Assembly (NCBI GenBank): GCA_024636675.1
Contig: JAGXGM010000088.1
Location: 1 to 64,000, forward strand
Direction: 5' to 3'
Source: Hydrogenophilales bacterium
GTDB lineage: Bacteria > Pseudomonadota > Gammaproteobacteria > Burkholderiales > Thiobacillaceae
DNA length: 64,000 nucleotides
Below, one piece after another: positions 47,309-55,522 of the stretch. The notes beneath the pieces were generated by a model. The model worked only from the letters and a program-made list of their open reading frames with translations, did not search any database and had not been told where the DNA came from. The position numbers and the translations under genes are program-made. Within the stretch, counting starts at the first letter, position 1. Each line of letters opens with the position of its first letter.

Positions 47309-47749
47309 ATGGCCGGCTTCTGCCTTGCGGTCGGCCTGCTGCTCACGCTGGCCGATCCTGCTGCTGCGCTGGAGTACCGCAGCACCGCGCGCGTCGCCCT
47401 GCTGTACGACGCCCCTTCGACTGCGGCCGGCAAGGTCGCCATCGCAGGTAGCGGCCTGCCGCTCGAAGTCGTCGTCGACACCGACGCCTGGGTCAAGGTG
47501 CGCGACCACAGTGGCCGTCTGGCCTGGGTCGAGGAATCCGCCCTCGGCGGCGCCAAGACCGTCATGGTCAAGGCCGATGCCAGCGTCATCCGGCAACAGC
47601 CGCGTGCCGACGCGGCGGTCGTGTTCCATGCAGAACGCGGCCTCCTGCTCGAGGTTGCCGGCGCAGCCGATCCCTATGGCTGGCTGCCGGTGAGGCATGC
47701 CGACGGCCCGGCCGGCTGGCTCCCGATGCACGAGGTATGGGGACGATGA
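47309..47749 (+). CDS. SH3-domain exported protein
   Basis: Signal peptide; two SH3-like repeats ARVALLYDAPSTAAGKVAI... and ASVIRQQPRADAAVVFHAERGLLLEV; located between secB and gpsA. Confidence 0.8.
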   Translation: MAGFCLAVGLLLTLADPAAALEYRSTARVALLYDAPSTAAGKVAIAGSGLPLEVVVDTDAWVKVRDHSGRLAWVEESALGGAKTVMVKADASVIRQQPRADAAVVFHAERGLLLEVAGAADPYGWLPVRHADGPAGWLPMHEVWGR

Positions 47750-48732
47750 AACTGGCTGTACTCGGTGCCGGCGCCTGGGGCACCGCTCTCGCCGCCAGTT
47801 GGGCGCCGCACCATGAGGTCAGCCTGTGGGGGCGCAATGCAGCCGAGCTCGACGCCATGCGCGCGAACCGCGTCAACACCTGCTACCTGCCCGGCTGCCC
47901 GCTGCCGGACACCCTGCAGCTCAATCCGGATTTCAATGCCGTCGTTGAGGCGGCCGACCTCATCGTCATCGCCGTACCCAGCAGCGGTCTGCGCCCCACC
48001 CTGAGTGCGCTGGCCAGCCACCCTCGCCTGCCGCCGCTGGTCTGGGTGAGCAAAGGCTTCGAGCATGGCAGCCGCAAACTGCCGCATCAGATCATCGCCG
48101 AGCTGCTGCCCACGCACACCCAAACGGGCGTGCTGTCCGGCCCCAGCTTTGCCCAGGAAGTGGCACAGGGCTATCCCACCGCGCTTACCCTCGCCTCGCA
48201 CGACAGCGAACTGGCGCAGCACCTCGCCGAAGTACTGTCCGCCCAGCGGCTGCGCATTTACGCGCACGATGACGTGATCGGGGTCGAGCTCGGCGGCGCG
48301 CTGAAGAACGTCATGGCCATTGCCGCCGGCATCTGCGACGGCCTCGAGCTCGGCCACAACGCCCGCGCCGCGCTCATCACAAGAGGGCTGGCCGAAATGA
48401 CCCGCCTCGGCATCGAACTCGGCGGCCACTTCGAAACTTTCATGGGACTGTCCGGCCTCGGCGACCTCATCCTCACCACCACCGGCGATCTCTCGCGTAA
48501 CCGCCAGGTCGGCCTGCGGCTGGCGCGCGGCCAGACGCTCGACACCATCCTTGCCGAACTCGGCCACGTCGCCGAAGGCGTTTCCACCGCGCCCGAAGTC
48601 GCGGGGCTCGCCACCGAGCTGGGGGTCGACATGCCGATCACCCGCAAAGTCTGCCAGATGCTGTTTGAAGGTCTGCCCGCCACCGAGGCAGTCGATGCCC
48701 TGCTAAACCGCGACATCAAAGCCGAATTCTAA
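47746..48732 (+). CDS. gpsA: NAD(P)-dependent glycerol-3-phosphate dehydrogenase
   Basis: MKLAVLGAGAWGTALAASW...VGVELGGALKNVMAIAAGICDGLELGHNARAALITRGLAEM. Confidence 0.95.
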   Translation: MKLAVLGAGAWGTALAASWAPHHEVSLWGRNAAELDAMRANRVNTCYLPGCPLPDTLQLNPDFNAVVEAADLIVIAVPSSGLRPTLSALASHPRLPPLVWVSKGFEHGSRKLPHQIIAELLPTHTQTGVLSGPSFAQEVAQGYPTALTLASHDSELAQHLAEVLSAQRLRIYAHDDVIGVELGGALKNVMAIAAGICDGLELGHNARAALITRGLAEMTRLGIELGGHFETFMGLSGLGDLILTTTGDLSRNRQVGLRLARGQTLDTILAELGHVAEGVSTAPEVAGLATELGVDMPITRKVCQMLFEGLPATEAVDALLNRDIKAEF

Positions 48733-48797
48733 AGCGCCAGCGCGAACGCACGGAAAGCCATCGGTCGGATGTCCCGCCAGGAAATTGTCCGCATGCC

Positions 48798-51176
48798 TCA
48801 AGCGCTTAACAGCATCCGAGCGTCGTCACAGGCCCGGAACGAAAAATCCCATTCCCTCAGCAACGGCTCCAGCTCCGCCGCCGGGAGCGCCCGGCTGAAC
48901 AGGAAACCCTGCGCGGTATCGCACTGCTGCTCCCGAAGATGGGCAAGCTGGGCCTGGCTTTCAACCCCTTCCGCAATGACCTTCAAGCCAAGGCGGTGCG
49001 CCATGGTGATGATGGCATTCACAATTGCGGCGGCGTCCGGGCTGGTGGCGATGTCATGGACGAAGGAGCGATCGATCTTCAATATCCCCACCGGCATCTT
49101 TCTCAGCTGGCTGAGCGAGGAATAGCCCGTGCCAAAATCGTCGATCGCCAGGCGCAAGCCTTTTACCGCCAGCGATTCAAGCGTCTTGATCGTGTAGGCC
49201 ACGTCTTCCATCGCCACACTTTCGGTAATTTCGAGTTCCAGTACAGACGCCGGCAATGTGGAATCCTGGATGGCCCGTGCAACCAGGCTGACTATATCCT
49301 CCCGGAAAAATTGCCGAACCGACAGATTGACTGACATGACAAGATCGGGAAAACCCGCTTCTCTCCATGCGTGCGCCTGTTTGCACGCGGTTTCAAGCAC
49401 CCAGGCTCCGATCGGGACGATCAGGCCGCTTTCCTCGGCGAGCGGAATGAATTCGGCGGGCGAAATCATGCCCAGTTCCGGATGCTGCCAACGGATCAGC
49501 GCTTCGACGCCACGGATGCGCCCCTCCGCCAGATCGAACTGGGGCTGGTAATGGAGCACCAGTTGCTGCCTTGCCAGGGCTGTGTGCAACTGGTTTTCCA
49601 GCTCCAGCCGGCGCAAGCTGTGCTGATCGAGCGCCTGGTTGTAGAGGAAGAACCCGTTACGCCCTTGTTTCTTGACACGATACATTGCCGTATCGGCGTG
49701 TTTCATCAGGCTCTCGACATCGGGCCCATCATCCGGGTACATGCTGATGCCGATGCTCACGGTCATGAAAATGTCGCGGCCGTCAATCACGAAAGGTTGC
49801 TTCAAGGCGGCCAGTACCTTATCCGCCACCATCATGGCCTCTTCCACATGATCGACGTCCGGCAGCAGGAGGGTGAATTCGTCCCCCCCCAGCCGGGCCA
49901 GAGTATCTGACTGGCGCCGGACGCCACTCAGGCGCTGCGCGACCCGTTGCAGCAACAGGTCACCGACGGCATGGCCGAGGGAATCATTGACCAGCTTGAA
50001 GCGGTCCAGATCGACGAACAGCACAGCTACCTTCCCGTGCTTGAGCCGACGCGCAAATGCAAGCGACTGTTCCAGTCTGTCCGTGAACAGCACCCGGTTC
50101 GGCAGATTGGTAAGCGCGTCGTGGTAGGCCTGATAGGTGATCTTGTCCTGGACCCGCTTGTGTTCGGTGATGTCGGAGAAGGTGGCTACGAAATAATCAG
50201 CCTCACCCGAAGGGGTCCGGATACTGCAGATGGAAAGCCTCTCCGGATATATCTCGCCGTTCTTGCGCCGGTTCCATACCTCCCCCTGCCACTGGCCGTT
50301 AGTCAACAGCGTCTGCCACAAGGTCCGATAAAAACCTGCGCCCTGGCGACGCGACGAGAGCAGCTTCGGGTTACGGCCGATCACTTCCTCGGGGCAGTAT
50401 CCGGTGATGGTGGAAAATGCCGGATTGACCTGCAGGATAAGACCATCACGGGCAGTGATGATGATGCCTTCGGTGGAACTGTCGAATACCGCTGCTGCAA
50501 GGCGCAGGGACTCTTTATCCTGCTCGTGGGCAGAGACAAAGCGGCGACCCAGTACAGCGGCGAGAGCAAAGATGAATCCGGCAAACAACGCCGCCGTCAG
50601 GAATGCCTGCTCGCTTTGTCTGCTGATCCGGCCAGCCTCCTGGTACACCTGGCTTGCGGATTGCTTGATGCCTGGGGTGAAGTCCATTTCCGCACCGAGG
50701 GACTGCTCGTAAAGCGCATGGGTGTGCTCCCTGAACAAGCGTTTCGCCTTGCCGGGGTCCGTCTCCATCCAGGCGATCGCCTCTTGCTGACTGGCGAACA
50801 AGCGCTCATATTGCCTGGAGAAAGCCTGAATCCGGCGCTGATTGTAGTCGCGCCTGAAGTGCGTTTTCAGATAGGCAATGTGTGTCCTGATTTCCGCATC
50901 ATCCCGCGCCAGCCTGTCTTTCCCCTCGGCAAGCGGCTGCACGCCATTCAGGATATCGCTGGCGTGCGACCGCATGTGCAACACGCGCATGGTCATATCC
51001 GAGGCATGTTCCAGATTGCTTATATTGGTGTTGCGCAACCAGTCGACCTGACGCGCCGACTCCTTGATAGCCCACCAGCCGATGGCGCTGACAATGAATG
51101 CGGAGCTGCTGCCCAGAATGAACAGGATTAGCAGGATTTTGGAAAGCGAAAGACCGGGAAGTGCGCGCGTGCTCAC
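48798..51176 (-). CDS. PAS-GGDEF-EAL signalling protein (c-di-GMP cyclase/phosphodiesterase)
   Basis: N-terminal TM/sensor; PAS EGIIITARDGLILQVNPAFSTITGY; GGDEF motif LGGDEFTLLL; EAL motif VEALIRWQHPELG. Confidence 0.92.
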   Translation of the reverse strand: MSTRALPGLSLSKILLILFILGSSSAFIVSAIGWWAIKESARQVDWLRNTNISNLEHASDMTMRVLHMRSHASDILNGVQPLAEGKDRLARDDAEIRTHIAYLKTHFRRDYNQRRIQAFSRQYERLFASQQEAIAWMETDPGKAKRLFREHTHALYEQSLGAEMDFTPGIKQSASQVYQEAGRISRQSEQAFLTAALFAGFIFALAAVLGRRFVSAHEQDKESLRLAAAVFDSSTEGIIITARDGLILQVNPAFSTITGYCPEEVIGRNPKLLSSRRQGAGFYRTLWQTLLTNGQWQGEVWNRRKNGEIYPERLSICSIRTPSGEADYFVATFSDITEHKRVQDKITYQAYHDALTNLPNRVLFTDRLEQSLAFARRLKHGKVAVLFVDLDRFKLVNDSLGHAVGDLLLQRVAQRLSGVRRQSDTLARLGGDEFTLLLPDVDHVEEAMMVADKVLAALKQPFVIDGRDIFMTVSIGISMYPDDGPDVESLMKHADTAMYRVKKQGRNGFFLYNQALDQHSLRRLELENQLHTALARQQLVLHYQPQFDLAEGRIRGVEALIRWQHPELGMISPAEFIPLAEESGLIVPIGAWVLETACKQAHAWREAGFPDLVMSVNLSVRQFFREDIVSLVARAIQDSTLPASVLELEITESVAMEDVAYTIKTLESLAVKGLRLAIDDFGTGYSSLSQLRKMPVGILKIDRSFVHDIATSPDAAAIVNAIITMAHRLGLKVIAEGVESQAQLAHLREQQCDTAQGFLFSRALPAAELEPLLREWDFSFRACDDARMLLSA

Positions 51177-51184
51177 AAGCCCCC

Positions 51185-52852
51185 CTACCCGGTTACTGTC
51201 TGGTTGAGAAAAACGGGGCGGATGCTTCGGATATGGCTTGCAACCGGCTCGCGATCGCGGTCGCGCAGACTAAACATGCTCACCGCCTGCACCAGCTTGT
51301 TCGCCTGTTGATGCAGGCTCTCCGCCGCGGCTGCGGCCTGCTCTACCAGCGCCGCATTCTGCTGCGTCATTTCATCCATCTGGCCTACCGCCTGATTGAC
51401 CTGCTCGACGCCAGCACTCTGCTGCTGACTCGCCGTGGCAATCTCGCCCATGATCCCGGCCACCAGCTCCACCGACGTGACGATGTCGTCCATGGCCACG
51501 CCGGCTTCGCCCACCAGTTTGCTGCCCAGTTCGACCCTCTCTACCGAGGCGCCGATGAGCGACTTGATTTCTTTGGCGGCAGCGGCAGAGCGCTGCGCCA
51601 GATTCCTGACTTCAGCCGCGACTACGGCGAAACCGCGTCCCTGCTCCCCCGCGCGCGCGGCCTCCACGGCTGCGTTCAGCGCCAGGATGTTGGTCTGGAA
51701 CGCGATTCCGTCGATCACGCCGATGATGTCGGCAATTTTCTTCGAACTGGCCTTGATCGAAGCCATCATGTCGACCACCTGCCCGACCACCTCTCCTCCC
51801 TTGACTGCGATCCCGTTGGTCGAGCCGACCAGCTGGTTGGCATGGCGCGCATGCTCGGCGTTCTGTTTCATTGTGCTGGTGAATTCTTCCATCGAGCTGG
51901 CAGTCTCTTCCAGACTCGCCGCCTGCGATTCAGTACGTCCTGACAGTTCGGCATTGCCGGCTGCAATCTCGCTCGCCGCTATCCTGATGCTCTCCACGTT
52001 CGAGCCGATATCGAGCAGCGCCGCCAGCATATTGGCCTTCATCTGAGTGAGCGCACCCATCAGCTGCCCGGTCTCGTCCCAGGCAGCCACCTCGAACTGA
52101 AGTGACAGGTCCCCCCCCGCGATTGCGCGTGCCACTTCGAGGGCACGGTCCAATGGCCGCAGAATCGTGCGCGAGATGAAATAGCCAAACAGCACCGTCA
52201 GGAGCGCGCCGGCACCGCACACAGCGGCGATCAGCGCCGGCAGCCAACTCAGCTCTCCGGCTGCCTTGGCCAACGCAGCAGCTTCCCACCAGCCGAATAT
52301 GCCGATGGCCAGCATCAGTGCCGCCCCGATACTCGTGCTAAACAGAATCCTGAGGTTGACCGGAATGCGCCGGAGCGATTGCAGCCTGCCGATCAGTCCG
52401 GTCCGGACCGCCTGCCCGTGCCGGATCTCCCATTGGCCATGACCACCTTCCTTGAATAGCCGGAAAGTACGGCTTGCTTCATCGATCTGCGGGCGGGATG
52501 GCTTGCTGCGCACCGACAGATAGCCGCTGGTCACGCCGTTTTTCCGTAGTGGCGTGACGTTCGCAATCACCCAGTAATGGTCCCCATTTTTGCGCCGGTT
52601 TTTAACCATTCCATTCCAGGGATGGTCTTTCTTCAGTGTTGACCACATGTCCGCATACGCCTCTGCCGGCATATCCGGATGACGCATGATGTTGTGCGGC
52701 TGGTCAAGAAGCTCTTCCTCCGTGTAACCGCTGGCTTCAATAAAGGCAGAGTTGGCATACGCAATGCGCCCCTTCTTATCGGTCATTGACACAAGTGCCG
52801 CGTCATCGCACAGCGCATATTCGTTGTTCGTAATGGGCAAATTGACACGCAT
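51185..52852 (-). CDS. PAS-containing methyl-accepting chemotaxis protein (Aer-like)
   Basis: N-terminal Aer-type PAS ([29 protein letters not shown]); HAMP; signalling hairpin [57 protein letters not shown]. Confidence 0.93.
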   Translation of the reverse strand: MRVNLPITNNEYALCDDAALVSMTDKKGRIAYANSAFIEASGYTEEELLDQPHNIMRHPDMPAEAYADMWSTLKKDHPWNGMVKNRRKNGDHYWVIANVTPLRKNGVTSGYLSVRSKPSRPQIDEASRTFRLFKEGGHGQWEIRHGQAVRTGLIGRLQSLRRIPVNLRILFSTSIGAALMLAIGIFGWWEAAALAKAAGELSWLPALIAAVCGAGALLTVLFGYFISRTILRPLDRALEVARAIAGGDLSLQFEVAAWDETGQLMGALTQMKANMLAALLDIGSNVESIRIAASEIAAGNAELSGRTESQAASLEETASSMEEFTSTMKQNAEHARHANQLVGSTNGIAVKGGEVVGQVVDMMASIKASSKKIADIIGVIDGIAFQTNILALNAAVEAARAGEQGRGFAVVAAEVRNLAQRSAAAAKEIKSLIGASVERVELGSKLVGEAGVAMDDIVTSVELVAGIMGEIATASQQQSAGVEQVNQAVGQMDEMTQQNAALVEQAAAAAESLHQQANKLVQAVSMFSLRDRDREPVASHIRSIRPVFLNQTVTG

Positions 52853-53209
52853 GGTTTTCTCTGAATTCTCGTTTTAACAATCGTTGAGTCGACCCGGTGT
52901 CTCGCATTTCGCGCGATAGAGGCGCCATACAGGCAGGGTTTTCCGGCATGATAATTTGAATTTAAATATATTAGTACTTTCTTATATTATTTTGACGCCA
53001 AAGCTCCAGGTTCAATCCGCATGGTGGGCCCAAAAAAAAGTGCGTCAAGCGCATGGGCGCGATCAGCGCTGCCCCACAGAGATCGAGAACAGTGTGCGCA
53101 AGGAATCCAAATGGGACATAGAACCGGCCTGCCCCCATCACGATGCGCAACGACATCAAGCGCCACGATATGGGGGAATTTCAGTCGCAGGAAGCTGATT
53201 CGCTGGCCG

Positions 53210-53331
53210 GATCTACCGAGATCGACGTGCCGATCAACCGCAAACTTTTTTTGCCAGATGCTGTTTGAAGGCCTGCTGACCAGCGAGGCTGGTCGCAGCC
53301 GCGCTGACGGGATATCAAGGCGGAGTTTTGA
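53210..53331 (+). pseudogene. decayed copy of the gpsA 3' end
   Basis: atcgacgtgccgatcaaccgcaaac...tgccagatgctgtttgaagg...gatatcaaggcggagttttga aligns with gpsA 48628-48732; 20-nt exact match 53252-53271 = 48652-48671; frameshifted. Confidence 0.75.
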
Positions 53332-53453
53332 AATCAACCCGGCTCAGACAGGAAGTCAGTTCGATCCGCGACACCTCTGTATCAATCCGGCAAACGCGGT
53401 CGACCGGGCGAATGCCCCCCGTCGCTTTCTTGCCAGATCCGGGATTTCAATGC

Positions 53454-54437
53454 TCAGCGTGCCGGGCAGGCCGGAAGGGCAAGGCAGGCTTCAGCGCTTG
53501 CCGGCAGGCCCTCCATCTCCTTCAGGGTATGCGCGAACGCGGAGTTGTCAGGCGCGATACGCGTGGCGCAGCGTGCAGCTTCCCGCGCGGCTCGGACGCA
53601 TTGGGAAGCCACCAGGGCGTAAGCCAGGTTGTTCCAGGCGACCGACGCATCCGCCTGGAGCTGCAGAACATGTCGAAATGCCGCTTCGGCGGGCACGGCG
53701 TGACCCAAGGCATACTCGGTGTTGCCCAGACCCAGCCAGGCCAGCGGGTTGTCCGGCCATCTTGCGGTTGAAGCCTGGTAGGCCTCCCGGGCGTTCTGAT
53801 GCTGCCCCAGACTTTCCAACGCGCTTGCCGCTTGCAGATAGGTGATTGGATCCGTCTGCGCCGGGAAAGCACCCGGGGCCATCACGACAATACCCCACCG
53901 CTTGGACCGGTTCCAGGTGTTCATGAACACGCCGAAGGGCGTGATGCGTCGCGCCTCGGTTCCGGAACGCAGAATGATTTCCTGCCGCTCAAGATCGTAG
54001 CCGACCGCCACTGCATAGTGCCAGCGGGGCATCCAGTTCAGTCCCAGGTTCTGCAAAACCAGCACTGGGTGACCCGCTGCAATTTCGGCCAACAGGGCAT
54101 TGAACGCGGGTTCGACCGGTAGCGCCAGCAATGCCTGCCGACGCACGGCCGCGATGATTTCGGCTTGCAGGCTACCTTCGCGGGCGGGCAGGTAAACCTG
54201 AGGAACGAGTTCGTCAGGCGTGATTGTCACCCCACGCGTATTGAGCACGGTGGCCAAGGCCGCCGGCCCGCACTGGTAGCGCACCTGGGGAAAGAATGGC
54301 GTGTCGGCCAGTTCCACTCTCGTGGGAAGGCCTGCAGTATCCGCTTCCAGGAGCGGCATGCGATGGGCGCAGCCTGCGAGCACAGTGACGCAAAACCAAA
54401 CGCCCGCCAACAGGCGGGCGTATTGGAGGCTATTCAT
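53454..54437 (-). CDS. PA2778-like C39-type cysteine peptidase with TPR repeats
   Basis: Lipoprotein-like N-terminus; FFPQVRYQCGPAALATVLNTRG...WMPRWHYAVAVGYD (C39 Cys/His); TPR C-terminus. Confidence 0.82.
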   Translation of the reverse strand: MNSLQYARLLAGVWFCVTVLAGCAHRMPLLEADTAGLPTRVELADTPFFPQVRYQCGPAALATVLNTRGVTITPDELVPQVYLPAREGSLQAEIIAAVRRQALLALPVEPAFNALLAEIAAGHPVLVLQNLGLNWMPRWHYAVAVGYDLERQEIILRSGTEARRITPFGVFMNTWNRSKRWGIVVMAPGAFPAQTDPITYLQAASALESLGQHQNAREAYQASTARWPDNPLAWLGLGNTEYALGHAVPAEAAFRHVLQLQADASVAWNNLAYALVASQCVRAAREAARCATRIAPDNSAFAHTLKEMEGLPASAEACLALPACPAR

Positions 54438-54447
54438 CGACACCGGC

Positions 54448-54843
54448 TCACTGGATGGGCCGCACGAAGGCGAAGATGTCGGTGAAGCCCAAGGCATCAG
54501 TAACGATGAAGACCACGAGAATGAAGAGAAGAATCCCCACGGCGTTGCCGCCGGCAGGCAACTGAGCGATCTGCTGGTTGATCCGGGCGACTTCTGCATC
54601 AGTCAACGCTGCTACCCGCTCTTGGGCATGTTGAACATCCACACCCATAGTTGATAGCTGGCGTTGCAAGTCTTCCCGTTCCAGCAGACTCACAAGCTCA
54701 TTACGATCGAGCCTGCCCTGTTCAGCGGCAAGCGCTTGGGCTGTGCCGACCATTGCGGCCTGAGCCGGCGCAACCTGCGCGCCCACAAGCGCGGCGGTCA
54801 GGAGCAGAGAGCCGAATTTTTTCAGTAAGTGATGAAAACGCAT
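54448..54843 (-). CDS. PA2779-like small exported membrane protein
   Basis: Signal peptide, ERVAALTDAEVARINQQIAQLPAGGNAVGILLFILVVFIVTDALGFTDIFAFV; adjacent to the PA2778-like gene. Confidence 0.82.
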   Translation of the reverse strand: MRFHHLLKKFGSLLLTAALVGAQVAPAQAAMVGTAQALAAEQGRLDRNELVSLLEREDLQRQLSTMGVDVQHAQERVAALTDAEVARINQQIAQLPAGGNAVGILLFILVVFIVTDALGFTDIFAFVRPIQ

Positions 54844-55522
54844 GGGTGGAACCTCCTAGGAAAGTTGATTTCAGGTTTGCGCAAAACCCCGTATGCAGAG
54901 TGAGACGCACTTTCAACCTAGCACAGCCTGGCGCATCCATCAGGTTGCATGGAACAGGAATATCCAATCTGGGGGACCATGGCCGGAATAAGTCGGATTT
55001 CGCTCGTTTAGAATCAGTCCGTACGGGGTCTGTTCTTGAGCGGATGTGCGGGCAGAGCATTGTCAAATGCCGAGGACTACGAATAGGCCCGCCCGCTTCC
55101 AGTCCGCGAGCGCAACGGACGCATCTGCGAGCGTTGAAACCGGCTGGCATGGGCGTAACCCGTGGGGGCCAGGTTGACTGCTGCTGCATGGGCGGGATAG
55201 ACTTTAAAACCAGTGCCGCGCTTGTCGCGCCCTCGGCCAACGCTGCATATTCATCAATACCGGCGCCACAAAGCAGTCTTTTGACGACTACGTCGGGCTG
55301 CTGCTGCAAGGCGCAGCGCGCGCTCACCGCCTTGTTTTTTCGCGCTGATATCCGGCTCCGCCGCGATCCCTCGCCGAAAATCCGGCCCACCTCATGCCGC
55401 TGCCGCACGCCTCGACGGCAGTGCTCGGGATCATGGCTCGCCCGGGGCGTGCAACGGCACCTGCCCATTCGCTGTCGGCATCCACGTCGGCAAGTTTCCA
55501 TTCGACAGGAGAACTACATCCC

